From JAGOSP01 sp964428075 (GTDB taxonomy: Bacteria; Patescibacteriota; Minisyncoccia; Moranbacterales; UBA1568), in assembly GCA_964428075.1 (NCBI GenBank), contig CAYRWQ010000006.1, positions 1 to 38,627 on the forward strand: 38,627 nt of DNA, in the 5' to 3' direction. The notes below the pieces were generated by a model, which saw nothing but the letters and a program-made list of their open reading frames with translations, searched no databases and had not been told where the DNA came from. Shown here piece by piece: positions 1-8,684 of this stretch; position 1 is the stretch's first letter; every line of letters begins with the position of its first letter. The position numbers and the translations under genes are program-made.

Positions 1-34
1 GTCTAAGTTGGACAATCTCAAATAGGAGGCAATA

Positions 35-250
35 ATGGCAAAAATAACTTGTTGGACTGACGGTGGCCAGATGTTGGTGGATCGGTTCGGTGGCACATGC
101 CTGTCTGTAGCTGAAGCTTTTTTGCGAGGAGAACTCAATGCAGAGGAAGAGGCATTTGTGTGTGACATCGTCACACCGGTTTTTATGGATGCTGCGATAT
201 TCCGAATGCAGTCTGGACTTGCTTCAATGAAGAAGCCAGAGAAGAAGTAA
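35..250 (+). CDS. Small hypothetical protein (71 aa)
   Basis: I do not recognise a family. The product is a 71-residue soluble protein with no signal peptide or membrane segment. It has an acidic middle (around residues 33-42), two cysteines in its N-terminal third (C6 and C22), one at C43, and a lysine-rich end. The start is well fixed: a strong Shine-Dalgarno AGGAGG lies six bases before the ATG. Most housekeeping genes in this window lack such a site. A hairpin terminator follows 33 bases after the stop, so it looks like the end of its own short transcript. Its promoter must lie outside the window or in the first 30 bases. Coding status is fairly likely from the ribosome site plus terminator; function is unknown. 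Confidence 0.6.
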   Translation: MAKITCWTDGGQMLVDRFGGTCLSVAEAFLRGELNAEEEAFVCDIVTPVFMDAAIFRMQSGLASMKKPEKK

Positions 251-283
251 CGCTCAAAAAACTTGCTTCAACTAAGCCAAAAT

Positions 284-310
284 GGCCTGCTGCCAAGCGG
301 GCCGTTTTTT
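284..310 (+). terminator. Rho-independent terminator after the 71-aa gene
   Basis: An 8-bp stem GGCCTGCT / AGCGGGCC (one G-T pair) with loop GCCA is followed by GTTTTTT. This is a classic intrinsic terminator on the plus strand. It closes the small upstream gene and separates it from secD. Confidence 0.85.
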
Positions 311-646
311 CTCTTCTCAAACTTTCCTCCCCTTTTAATTTTTCCGAAAATTGGCCCAACGAATTCTTCATGAAGTCTATTCAAGAGATGTATAAGGTAC
401 AAAAGCCTGATTGATCCCATACACTTACGTTATAATCTGATATTCTGATAGGCATGGATATAGTTTGTTGGTTGAGGAATGGAGGAATCCAAACAGGTAT
501 CAGGGTCTTTGTGCACTCGGATGCAGGTAGCGGGATCGTCTGAATTTAGGGAGGCAATATGAAATGACTCAGGTTTCAGTCCGGGTGATATAGTGCGGGT
601 GATACGTACGATTTTCAACTGATTATGGAGCGGAAAAGGCTTACAT
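311..646. other. Intergenic stretch upstream of secD
   Basis: About 335 bases hold no convincing gene. A TATAAT hexamer sits at 431-436 without a good -35 at normal spacing (TTGATC at 411-416 is only 14 bases away). At 549-567 a strong Shine-Dalgarno (GGGAGG) precedes ATG AAA TGA, a two-codon open frame. A 94-codon minus-strand frame overlaps the start of secD and looks like chance. I recognise no structured RNA here, though a short untranslated RNA from the 431 box cannot be excluded. Confidence 0.4.
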
Positions 647-675
647 TTGCGTGAAAAGAAACATTTGGCTATACT
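647..675 (+). promoter_or_regulatory. secD promoter, leaderless type
   Basis: TTGCGT (647-652), a 17-base spacer and TATACT (670-675) form a sigma70-like promoter. Only nine bases separate the -10 box from the ATG at 685. Transcription should therefore begin at or within a few bases of the start codon, leaving no room for a Shine-Dalgarno. This decides in favour of ATG 685 over GTG 679 as the secD start. Confidence 0.65.
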
Positions 676-684
676 CAGGTGTAT

Positions 685-2367
685 ATGATTCACCAAAGAA
701 AAACCCGCCTCCAATTCGTGCTTGTTCTCTTGCTCGGGCTTGTGTCTGGCGTGATTGCGTACCCGCAGATCACCTGGTTACCACAGTCCGTCGAATGGCT
801 TGAAGAACACTTCAAGATGAACTTAGGTCTTGATCTACAGGGAGGTATTCATTTGGAGTATAGAGCGGATGTGTCGCAGATACCAGATGAGAAGATCGAC
901 GAAGCGTTGTCGGCCGCCGAAGCGGTCATTGAACGTCGCGTGAACGCATTTGGTGTTGGGGAACCACTGGTGCAACAATTGAATATTGGGACAGACCATT
1001 ACATTGTTGTTGAATTGCCGGGCGTGAAGGATATCGAGCAGGCTAAGAAGACAATAAAAGAAACGCCGCTTTTGGAGTTTCGTGAGGAAGCAGGTGAGGA
1101 AGGGCAGAAACAGATTGATACGTACAACGCTTCGAATAAGCTGCAAGCGGAGTCTGTGTTTCAACGCGCTGTAGCGGGAGATGATTTTGCAACACTGGCT
1201 ACCGTGAATAGTGCTGATCCAGGTTCAAAGGATCAAGGCGGCGATCTTGGTTTTGTCACCAAGGGGAAATTTGTAGAGTCCTTTGATACAGTGCTTTTTG
1301 ACGAAAATTTTCAAGCGGGAACGGTGTGGCCACAATTAGTCGAGAGTCAGTATGGGTGGCATATCATAAAAAAGGTCGAGGAGCGTGGCGAGGGTGATAG
1401 TCGAGAAGTCCGTGGCGCGCATATTCTTTTTCTGAAATATACACTGGATCAGATTCCTGATCTGAAATATAAGGTGACAGGACTTACGGGAAAAAATCTG
1501 GAGAGCGCCGCGGTGAGTTATCAGGGTCAGGGTATGGGCGCCCCTCAGGTGTCATTGCAATTTGATGATGAAGGGACCAAGCTGTTCGCTGATTTGACGC
1601 AACGGAGCATCGGTAAACAGATTGCTATCTTGATTGACGGACAAATCGTGACCGCTCCGACCGTGCAGGTGGAGATTTTGGATGGTCGAGCGGTGATCAC
1701 TGGGAATTATACCGTAACGACAGCAAGTGCGCTGGTAAAACGACTGAACGAGGGCGCGCTACCGGTTCCGATCGTGCTTGAAAGTGAGCAAAGCGTTGAT
1801 GCGTCGCTTGGTTCGGCAGCCTTGAAACAAAGTCTTTTCGCTGGCCTGATGGGTCTCGCGGCTGTGGCAGTGTTTATCATCTTTTACTATCGCTTCCTTG
1901 GCCTTGTATCCGTTATTGCGCTGGTGATCTATTCGGCTATGCTTTTGTCTATTTTTAAACTCTCTGGATACACACCGTTTAATATTACCCTCTCACTCTC
2001 GGGTATTGCGGGTTTTATTCTCTCGATTGGTATGGCTGTTGATGCCAACGTGCTGATATTTGAACGTACACGTGAGGAGCTGTCTTACGGAAAAAATATG
2101 TATAAGGCTCTGGATGAGGGTTTTCGTCGTGCCTGGCCAAGTATTCGTGATGGCAACTATTCGACTCTGATCACTACTTTTATTCTCATCGGTATGGGGA
2201 CAGGTTTCGTGAAGGGGTTTGCGCTTATTTTGACGATCGGTGTATTGTTGTCGATGTTCACAGCGGTGATTCTCGTGCGGGTAATGCTTCGTTTCCTTAT
2301 CGGACCATGGGCAGAGAAACGGCCATGGTTGCTCCTTCCGGGAGGGAAAGTTTTTGAACAGAATTGA
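685..2367 (+). CDS. secD: Protein translocase subunit SecD with parvulin-like insert
   Basis: SecD works with SecF in the membrane to pull exported proteins through SecYEG using the proton gradient. The protein has 560 residues: TM1 near residues 7-25, the P1 head starting with the family motif GLDLQGG (about 48-54), the SecD signature TGLTGKNL (about 264-271), and five C-terminal TM segments including GMAVDANVLIFER. Between the two halves of P1, residues about 140-258 form an insert not present in ordinary SecD. It contains the parvulin (PpiC-type) elements DFATLA, DPGS...GGDLGF, a phenylalanine-bearing helix and GWHII, followed by AHILF, normally the first strand of that fold. The secF gene follows nine bases later. 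Identity as SecD is very secure. Parvulin homology of the insert is strong by motif but unsearched; catalytic activity is unknown. Confidence 0.95.
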   Translation: MIHQRKTRLQFVLVLLLGLVSGVIAYPQITWLPQSVEWLEEHFKMNLGLDLQGGIHLEYRADVSQIPDEKIDEALSAAEAVIERRVNAFGVGEPLVQQLNIGTDHYIVVELPGVKDIEQAKKTIKETPLLEFREEAGEEGQKQIDTYNASNKLQAESVFQRAVAGDDFATLATVNSADPGSKDQGGDLGFVTKGKFVESFDTVLFDENFQAGTVWPQLVESQYGWHIIKKVEERGEGDSREVRGAHILFLKYTLDQIPDLKYKVTGLTGKNLESAAVSYQGQGMGAPQVSLQFDDEGTKLFADLTQRSIGKQIAILIDGQIVTAPTVQVEILDGRAVITGNYTVTTASALVKRLNEGALPVPIVLESEQSVDASLGSAALKQSLFAGLMGLAAVAVFIIFYYRFLGLVSVIALVIYSAMLLSIFKLSGYTPFNITLSLSGIAGFILSIGMAVDANVLIFERTREELSYGKNMYKALDEGFRRAWPSIRDGNYSTLITTFILIGMGTGFVKGFALILTIGVLLSMFTAVILVRVMLRFLIGPWAEKRPWLLLPGGKVFEQN

Positions 2368-2375
2368 CCAAAAGT

Positions 2376-3275
2376 ATGCTACGGATTATCGAGAGGAGGA
2401 AATACGCTTATATGTTTTCGGGGGTAGTGATACTGCTCTCGCTGGTAGCTATTGGATCGTGGGGACTGCGTCTCGGCATTGATTTTAAGGGTGGGACTCT
2501 GATGGAGGTGCAATTCACTCCTGATTCGATCCCGGAAGTTTCCGCAGTGACAGAGGCTCTGAGTCCACTCAGTCTTCGGAGCTTGACGGTGCAACCCACG
2601 GAAAATAGCGCGATGCTTCTTCGTTATCTTTCATCTGATGAAAACGCCAATGATCAGGTACTCGAAAAACTCAGAGGATTAGACGAGAATGTCAAACAAT
2701 TACGAACCAATTTCATCGGGGGATCGGTTTCTCGGCAGATGAAAAAGAATGCCGTCATAGGAGTGATTCTTTCTATTATTGGTATTACATTGTATATCAC
2801 CTGGGCTTTCCGTAGGGTAGCGTTTCCCGTGACCTCTTGGGAATACGGTTTGGGCGCTGTTATCGCGCTGGGGCATGATATCCTTGTGACGATTGGTATC
2901 TTTTCGGCACTTGGACACTGGTATAATATTGAAGTCGGTGTTCCGTTTATCGCGGCGTTGCTTACGATCCTTGGATATTCGGTGAACGATACGATTGTAG
3001 TGTATGATCGTATCCGCGAAAATCTATTGCGTGAGCATGGGAAATCGAATTTTGAGGAGATCGTAAATCGGTCGCTCAATCAAACCCTTGGTCGTTCGGT
3101 AAATACGTCAATGACAGTGATTATCACCTTACTCGCCATTACTGTTTTTGGTGGAGAGAGTATTCGGTATTTTTCACTGGCCATTCTGATTGGAGTGCTG
3201 TTCGGAACATATTCATCTGTGTATATTGCTTCCGCTTTACTGGTGACACGGTTTAAGATGAAGTCCAATAAATAA
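2376..3275 (+). CDS. secF: Protein translocase subunit SecF
   Basis: SecF is the partner of SecD in the SecDF proton-driven export motor. The 299-residue product has TM1 at about 12-30, the family motif DFKGG at 36-40 at the start of the periplasmic domain, then five more TM segments from about residue 125. The conserved ALGHDI and GYSVNDTIVVYDRIREN stretches are present. I chose ATG 2376, nine bases after the secD stop, because the resulting N-terminus (MLRIIERRK) matches the usual SecF beginning. An in-frame TTG at 2364 would overlap secD by four bases and add four residues. No good Shine-Dalgarno is seen, which fits translational coupling from secD. Length and motifs are normal for the family. 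Confidence 0.95.
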   Translation: MLRIIERRKYAYMFSGVVILLSLVAIGSWGLRLGIDFKGGTLMEVQFTPDSIPEVSAVTEALSPLSLRSLTVQPTENSAMLLRYLSSDENANDQVLEKLRGLDENVKQLRTNFIGGSVSRQMKKNAVIGVILSIIGITLYITWAFRRVAFPVTSWEYGLGAVIALGHDILVTIGIFSALGHWYNIEVGVPFIAALLTILGYSVNDTIVVYDRIRENLLREHGKSNFEEIVNRSLNQTLGRSVNTSMTVIITLLAITVFGGESIRYFSLAILIGVLFGTYSSVYIASALLVTRFKMKSNK

Positions 3276-3286
3276 CCAATACGATT

Positions 3287-3601
3287 ATGAAGTGGAATCC
3301 ATTCGCAAAAGATGATCAACAGGCATCAAGCAGCGCGCCAGTCGCGTCCAACAAAAATCAACCTGGTGTATCCAGCCTGAAAAAACCAGAGGATATGAAT
3401 CTGCTGCAACGTCTGGCGTATAAGCGTTTGATGGCAATGAAACCGGGTGAACGCGCTAAACTCATGCAGAAAATGATGACGCCGAAAAACGTGAAGAAAC
3501 ATGAGAAAGAAATTCGCGAACAGATTGAAGCCTTGAAAAAAAGTGGACAGGTGAGTGATGATCAAATCCGTCTTATGAAGGCACGACTCGGATTGAAATA
3601 A
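3287..3601 (+). CDS. Small basic hypothetical protein (104 aa)
   Basis: This gene starts 11 bases after secF and is in the same direction, so it is probably the third gene of the secDF transcript. I do not recognise a family. The first 35 residues are low in complexity (Ser, Ala, Gln, Asn, Pro) and look disordered. The remainder is lysine-rich and helical, with a heptad-like stretch around residues 60-100 that could form a short coiled coil. There is no membrane segment. A link to protein export is suggested only by position. The reading frame is uninterrupted and the gene spacing is operon-like, so it is probably a real gene. Confidence 0.7.
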   Translation: MKWNPFAKDDQQASSSAPVASNKNQPGVSSLKKPEDMNLLQRLAYKRLMAMKPGERAKLMQKMMTPKNVKKHEKEIREQIEALKKSGQVSDDQIRLMKARLGLK

Positions 3602-3759
3602 AAGAACCGCTATTTTCGCATATCGAGTAGTAGTACAGTCAGATAGTCATCGGGCCATGCGCTGAAAAGCATCAACTCGCGGTTCACGAAAAAGCATATA
3701 CAGGGGCATAGGTATTTTTTCGAATTCTTTATGTGTAGGACACGCTTCGCTAGTCACAT

Positions 3760-4956
3760 ATGAGTATGACCAAGGAACAACAGATTGAAGAATTGCTGAC
3801 GCGCGGCGTGGCCGAGGTAATAGGTTTGGATCATCTGCGTGAACGTCTATTGCGAGGTGAGGAGTTGCGTATCAAACTTGGCATTGACCCGACCAGTCCG
3901 AATCTCCATCTTGGTCGTTCTGTGGTACTCTTGAAGCTGCGCGATTTCCAGAACCTCGGTTGCAAAATTGTGTTGATCATAGGGGATTTTACAGGGCAAA
4001 TCGGTGATACAAGCGATAAAGACAGTGAACGTCCAATGATAGAACCGGAGCTTGTACAAAAAAATATGCGGACGTATACCGATCAGGCGGGGAAACTTAT
4101 CGATCTCACAAAAGCCGAAATACACACGAATTCAGAATGGCTCAAGACGCTCGGGTTCGATGATATTGGGAGAGAGGCAGAATGTTTTTCGGTTGCCGAG
4201 TTTATCGCGCGGGAGAATATTAAGAAGCGACTTGACGATGGGAAACGAGTGTCTTTGCGCGAAATGCTCTATCCACTCATGCAGGGATACGATAGTGTGG
4301 CGGTGCAGGCCGATGTCGAACTCGGTGGCACGGATCAGCGCTTTAATCTTTTGGCTGGACGAAGATTGCAAGAGGTTCATGGTCAGCCAGCGCAGGATAT
4401 CCTCATGACCAATCTCATTCTTGGCACTGATGGGCGCAAGATGAGTTCGAGTTGGGGGAATACCATCAATCTTGTCGATGCATCGCGTGAAATGTTTGGC
4501 AGAATAATGAGCGTTTCGGACGAGCAGATTATCTCATACTACATTCATTGCACGCGGGTGCCGCTTTCTGAGATAGAAGTGATTGAGGCAAAGTTAATGA
4601 ATGACGAACTCAATCCGCGTGACGCAAAACTTCGATTGGCACGAGAAATAGTCACACTCTATCATGGTGCTGACGAGGGAGCGCAAGCAGCGATGTATTT
4701 CATCGAAACCATTTCGGAGAAAAAAGTACCCGAACACGTGGAATCTCATGAAGCCCATGAAAATCTTTTGGAATTTATGGTCTTATCGGGATTAGCTCCA
4801 AGTAAGAGCGCGGCTCGGCGTTTAGTCGAACAGGGAGCAGTGTCGATCGATGGTAAACTCGCAAGTGTGGAGGCATTAACCTTGTCCAAAGAAACGCATC
4901 ATGGGAAGATCATGCGGGTTGGAAGTCACCGGTTTGTCAGGATTGTGTTTACGTAA
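3760..4956 (+). CDS. tyrS: Tyrosyl-tRNA synthetase
   Basis: TyrRS charges tRNA-Tyr with tyrosine in the cytoplasm. The 398-residue protein has the class I signatures HLGRS (50-54, HIGH-type) and KMSSS (227-231, KMSKS-type). It also has the VELGGTDQRFN tyrosine-pocket region and a C-terminal S4 RNA-binding domain (about 335-398) containing SGLAPSKSAARRLVEQGAV. The stretch GDFTGQIGD and its overall length fit the TyrZ-like branch of the family. Two in-frame ATGs (3760 and 3766) are possible starts and neither has a clear ribosome site. It lies 29 bases upstream of pheS, giving a three-synthetase run tyrS-pheS-pheT that may be co-transcribed. All key motifs are intact. Confidence 0.95.
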   Translation: MSMTKEQQIEELLTRGVAEVIGLDHLRERLLRGEELRIKLGIDPTSPNLHLGRSVVLLKLRDFQNLGCKIVLIIGDFTGQIGDTSDKDSERPMIEPELVQKNMRTYTDQAGKLIDLTKAEIHTNSEWLKTLGFDDIGREAECFSVAEFIARENIKKRLDDGKRVSLREMLYPLMQGYDSVAVQADVELGGTDQRFNLLAGRRLQEVHGQPAQDILMTNLILGTDGRKMSSSWGNTINLVDASREMFGRIMSVSDEQIISYYIHCTRVPLSEIEVIEAKLMNDELNPRDAKLRLAREIVTLYHGADEGAQAAMYFIETISEKKVPEHVESHEAHENLLEFMVLSGLAPSKSAARRLVEQGAVSIDGKLASVEALTLSKETHHGKIMRVGSHRFVRIVFT

Positions 4957-4985
4957 GAGGCATGTTGCCGTGATACATCATACTT

Positions 4986-6026
4986 ATGTTACAGGAAAAG
5001 ATCACCACCATTGTTGCTGCGGGAAAAACAGAACTTGAGTCTTTGAAAGATATGAAGGCGCTGGATTTGTGGGAGACCAAATATCTCGGCCGGAAGAGTG
5101 AACTTCATGATGTTTTGAGAAGACTCAAGGATTTATCACCGGAAGAGAAACGTGTCATTGGACCTGTTGCTCAGGCGGCTCACCAGGAACTCGCTGCTCT
5201 CTATCAGGTTACACTGAAGCGTATTGAGCGCGAGGGAGTAGATTGGGAACAAGAATGGATCGATGTAACCGCGCCAGGCGATCGAATACCGGTCGGTCAT
5301 TTCCATCCAATTACGCTCTTGGAAAATGAGATTGCGGATATTTTCGCTACGCTCGGTTTTGGTGTCTGGGACGGTCCCGAACTTGAGACGGAATATAATA
5401 ATTTTGATTCTCTGAATTTTCCCAAGGATCATCCAGCGCGCGATATGCAAGATACGTTCTGGGTAAAGCCGGAGAAACATTGGCAACACACGTATCTGCC
5501 TCGGACTCATACCTCAACGGTTCAGGTGCGTTATATGCAAGATCATAAACCGTCAATCCGTATTATTGTTCCCGGACGTATTTTTCGAAATGAAGCGACA
5601 GATGCTTCACACGAACACACCTTTCATCAATTCGAGTGTCTCATGGTGGATGAACCTGGAAAGGTGACGGTAGCTACTTTCAAATATATCGCAGAAACCT
5701 TCTTTAGCCATTTTTTTGGGAAAAAAATTGATATTCGTCTGCGGCCAAGTTACTTCCCGTTCACTGAGCCTTCTTTTGAATTCGATATTTCTTGTGTACT
5801 GTGTGAGCGGAAGGGTTGTTCGGTGTGTCAGAAAACCGGTTGGCTCGAAATCGGTGGCGCGGGCATGGTGAATCAGAAAGTGTTTGAGGCGGTGGGATAT
5901 AAGCGGGGAGCGTATCAGGGTTTTGCGTGGGGTTTCGGTTTGACACGTCTCGCGATGATGAAATATAAAATTGCCGATATTCGTCTCTTTATGAGCGGTG
6001 ATCTCAGATTTCTGAAACAATTCTGA
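4986..6026 (+). CDS. pheS: Phenylalanyl-tRNA synthetase alpha subunit
   Basis: PheS is the catalytic half of the alpha2beta2 PheRS. The 346-residue product starts with the usual antiparallel coiled-coil arm (about 1-85). It then shows the class II catalytic core with motif 2 (RIFRNEATDASHEHTFHQFE, about 198-217) and motif 3 near GFAWGFGLTRLAMM. A CxxC-x4-CxxC segment (CVLCERKGCSVC) precedes GWLEIGGAG; this cysteine-bearing hairpin occurs in many bacterial PheS proteins. Start ATG 4986 gives a normal N-terminus, though no Shine-Dalgarno is visible. pheT follows 77 bases downstream. Nothing looks degraded. Confidence 0.95.
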   Translation: MLQEKITTIVAAGKTELESLKDMKALDLWETKYLGRKSELHDVLRRLKDLSPEEKRVIGPVAQAAHQELAALYQVTLKRIEREGVDWEQEWIDVTAPGDRIPVGHFHPITLLENEIADIFATLGFGVWDGPELETEYNNFDSLNFPKDHPARDMQDTFWVKPEKHWQHTYLPRTHTSTVQVRYMQDHKPSIRIIVPGRIFRNEATDASHEHTFHQFECLMVDEPGKVTVATFKYIAETFFSHFFGKKIDIRLRPSYFPFTEPSFEFDISCVLCERKGCSVCQKTGWLEIGGAGMVNQKVFEAVGYKRGAYQGFAWGFGLTRLAMMKYKIADIRLFMSGDLRFLKQF

Positions 6027-6103
6027 TTTGTAAAAAACATGAAATTTTGTAGAGCAAGAAATAGTCAGGTGTAGTGTTCTCTCGTCGTTCAATTATATCT
6101 TGT

Positions 6104-8473
6104 ATGAAATACTCCTATCATTGGTTGAAAGAATTATCTGGCACGAAGAAACCTGCTGATCGCGTGGCAGATTTGCTGATGCGCCACGCTTTTGAGGTGG
6201 AAACCGTGGAAAGTTATCCGCATCATTTGGACAGTGTCGTGGTTGGCGAGGTATTGTCGGTCGATCCTCATCCAGGTGCAGATCGATTGCGAGTCGCACA
6301 GGTCGAGATCGGAAAGTATACAGTCCGACAAGTAGTGTGTGGCGCGCCCAATCTTTCTGTTGGGCAAAAGGTAGCACTGGCTCTGCCTGGCGCGGTGCTT
6401 CCCAATGGTATGGATATCAAAGAATCTGAGATTCGAGGGGTAAAATCAGAAGGCATGCTCTGTTCGGAGCAAGAACTGGGACTTTCAGATAATCATGAAG
6501 GTATAGCGGTGTTACACGAAGAGGCTGCGATTGGCGCAGAATTTGCGAAATATATCGGTCTTTCAGACACCATTTTGGATGTCAAAATTTTGGCAGATCG
6601 AGGATCGGATGCTTTGTCATACGAGGGGCTGGCACGTGAGATCGCTGCACTTGATGGGCACGCTCCGCAGTTTACCGAGACTCGAGCCAGGCCACTCAAA
6701 ATCCCTGCCTATAATCGTGCTCCAAAAATACGGATTGTTGAGAAAAAGGCATGCAAGCGATATATCGGTTTACTGTTTAAGGATGTGGTGGTGGGTGAAT
6801 CACCGTTTTGGATGAAAACGCGCTTGCTCGTTTCCGGATTACGCCCAGTAAACAATATCGTGGATATCACGAATTATCTCATGCTACTTTCGGGACAGCC
6901 TTTGCATGCGTTTGACGCGGATCAATTATCCGGAGGTATTGATATTCGTTTTGCGAAAAAGGGTGAGCGGTTAGAACTGCTGAATGGGGTGAAGAAAACA
7001 CTCTCAATACAGGATCTGGTGATTGCGGATGCGAGGCGAGTATTGGCCTTGGCTGGTGTGATGGGCGGGAAACAATCTGGTGTGACACACAAGACGACGA
7101 ATGTTTTTCTGGAGATCGCCAATTTTGATGGAGCGACAATACGCCGGATGCGTATTCGCAATGGTTTAGCGACAGATGCAAGTTACCGGTTTGAACGTAA
7201 TCTTGATCCGTATCTTCCGACCGAGGTAGCGCGTGAGGCAGCAACTCTCATACACGATCTGACCGGAGGAAAATTTTTTGGTCTGCGTGATGAATGTGTT
7301 GAGAAACGCAAAGAGCGGAAAATTGAACTTGCTTTGTCAAGAGTAGAATGTGTACTCGGCGTGAAAGTGCCTATTTTCGAAGTGGTGCAATATCTCGCTC
7401 TGCAGGGGCTCACGGTTCGGAAGGTGAATGGGAAAGAGGCACTCTTTGTCACTGTGCCAACCCGTCGTCCAGATTTAAGCGACGAATGGGATCTCATCGA
7501 GGAAATTGGGCGGATGCGTGGATATGACAAGATCACTGCCGTAGAACCAGAGTTACCGTTTCTGAGTGCATCGAATAATGAAAGGAAACGTTTTGAACGT
7601 CAGGCCAAAAACATATTGGTGCATGGCGGATTTAATGAAATCATGACTTATTCTTTTTATGGATTGTCGGAAATAGAGGCTTTTGGTTTTCATGAAACCG
7701 GACATATCATGCTTACCAACCCATTGAGTCCGGATCAGGCATACCTCCGGAAAAGTTTGCTTCCGAGCCTGCTTCGAAAAGTGAAAGAGAATGGTCGATA
7801 TACGGAAAGCTTTCGCTTGTTCGAATGGGAGAGCGTATTTGAAAAATCGAAACTTACTGAAGTGCGAGAAACGAAAATGCTCGGACTGGTTTCGGTATCA
7901 CAAGAAACAGGAGAACGAGAGTTTTTCCGGCTTAAAGGTTTGGTGGGGCATTTTCTCGAGAGCTTACATATCGCCGATGTTACATTCATCGCACATCTCG
8001 TTCCTCCTCTCGGAGATGAGTGGCATCAAACCCGAAGCGTCGACATTGTATCTCAAGGAAAGAAATTAGGAACTCTTGGAGTACTCATGCCGTTTATCAT
8101 GCGGAATTTTGACATTACCGCCGGGGTAGCCGTTGCTGTTTTTGATGCGAATACGCTTCGAGAAGCGGTGCAGACGGAGACTGTGTTCCGGCCTTTGCCA
8201 AAATTTCCGTTTGCGACGCGGGATATCTCACTGGTTTTTTCAGAAAAACAAGAATGTCAGGCAGTCGAACGCCTGATATGGGAAGTCGGAGCACCTTTGC
8301 TTCGCGCGGTAGAACTGTTCGATATATTCGAGCACGAAGGTACGCGTAATTTTGCTTTCCATTTGTCGTTCGGCACCGATGAGAGAACTCTCACGAGTCA
8401 GGAAATGGACATCGTTTTTGATCGTATCGTGTCGGCTGTTGATACGCGACTTGGAGGACAGCTGCATCACTAA
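6104..8473 (+). CDS. pheT: Phenylalanyl-tRNA synthetase beta subunit
   Basis: PheT completes the PheRS tetramer, binding tRNA and editing mischarged Tyr-tRNA-Phe. The 789-residue product has the full bacterial order: N-terminal EMAPII-like tRNA-binding domain (about 40-150, with HPGADRLRVAQVEIG), B3/4 editing domain (about 205-385), B5 domain (about 395-470, with TRRPDL), the catalytic-like module, and a C-terminal FDX-ACB anticodon domain (about 695-788, starting RPLPKFPFATRDISLVF). ATG 6104 gives the family-standard beginning MKYSYHWLKEL. An upstream GTG at 6074 would add ten residues that do not resemble the family. A terminator follows at once, marking the end of the synthetase run. Confidence 0.95.
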   Translation: MKYSYHWLKELSGTKKPADRVADLLMRHAFEVETVESYPHHLDSVVVGEVLSVDPHPGADRLRVAQVEIGKYTVRQVVCGAPNLSVGQKVALALPGAVLPNGMDIKESEIRGVKSEGMLCSEQELGLSDNHEGIAVLHEEAAIGAEFAKYIGLSDTILDVKILADRGSDALSYEGLAREIAALDGHAPQFTETRARPLKIPAYNRAPKIRIVEKKACKRYIGLLFKDVVVGESPFWMKTRLLVSGLRPVNNIVDITNYLMLLSGQPLHAFDADQLSGGIDIRFAKKGERLELLNGVKKTLSIQDLVIADARRVLALAGVMGGKQSGVTHKTTNVFLEIANFDGATIRRMRIRNGLATDASYRFERNLDPYLPTEVAREAATLIHDLTGGKFFGLRDECVEKRKERKIELALSRVECVLGVKVPIFEVVQYLALQGLTVRKVNGKEALFVTVPTRRPDLSDEWDLIEEIGRMRGYDKITAVEPELPFLSASNNERKRFERQAKNILVHGGFNEIMTYSFYGLSEIEAFGFHETGHIMLTNPLSPDQAYLRKSLLPSLLRKVKENGRYTESFRLFEWESVFEKSKLTEVRETKMLGLVSVSQETGEREFFRLKGLVGHFLESLHIADVTFIAHLVPPLGDEWHQTRSVDIVSQGKKLGTLGVLMPFIMRNFDITAGVAVAVFDANTLREAVQTETVFRPLPKFPFATRDISLVFSEKQECQAVERLIWEVGAPLLRAVELFDIFEHEGTRNFAFHLSFGTDERTLTSQEMDIVFDRIVSAVDTRLGGQLHH

Positions 8474-8476
8474 GCG

Positions 8477-8516
8477 TGTCTGAGCACAAAATATGCTCTC
8501 TCAAGAGACATTTTTT
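8477..8516 (+). terminator. Terminator after pheT
   Basis: Outer stem TGTCT (8477-8481) / AGACA (8506-8510) and inner stem GAGCA / TGCTC are followed by six T residues. An alternative smaller hairpin TCTC-TCAA-GAGA ends at almost the same place, before CATTTTTT. Either form would end the pheT transcript. Confidence 0.65.
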
Positions 8517-8571
8517 GTGATTGATCCGATAGAGACACCGTAATAGACCAGAATAAAGAGCCTATTTTTTG

Positions 8572-8580
8572 TGTTATAAT
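8572..8580 (+). promoter_or_regulatory. Possible upstream promoter of rnpB (extended -10)
   Basis: TGT followed by TATAAT (8575-8580) forms an extended -10 element with no clear -35. It lies about 100 bases ahead of the rnpB RNA and could be a second promoter. It is weaker evidence than the one at 8637-8664. Confidence 0.4.
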
Positions 8581-8636
8581 GCAGAAAAAAAGATATTGTG
8601 TGATAGACTTGGGTGTGTAGAACCGTTCTCTATATA

Positions 8637-8664
8637 TTGACTTTTTTGCGAAAAAGTATATAAT
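8637..8664 (+). promoter_or_regulatory. rnpB promoter
   Basis: TTGACT (8637-8642), a 16-base spacer and TATAAT (8659-8664) make a near-consensus sigma70 promoter. Transcription should begin near 8671, about 10-15 bases before the RNase P P1 helix. This is the strongest promoter in this part of the window and fits an abundant stable RNA. Confidence 0.75.
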
Positions 8665-8684
8665 TGCAATTCACGGTTCTTTTT

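Noticed and set aside
430..714. 94-codon minus-strand frame over the secD upstream region
   Set aside because: It covers the secD promoter and start, has no ribosome site and no recognisable product.
5607..6092. 161-codon minus-strand frame opposite pheS
   Set aside because: Antisense to a conserved gene with intact motifs; composition is typical of a shadow frame.
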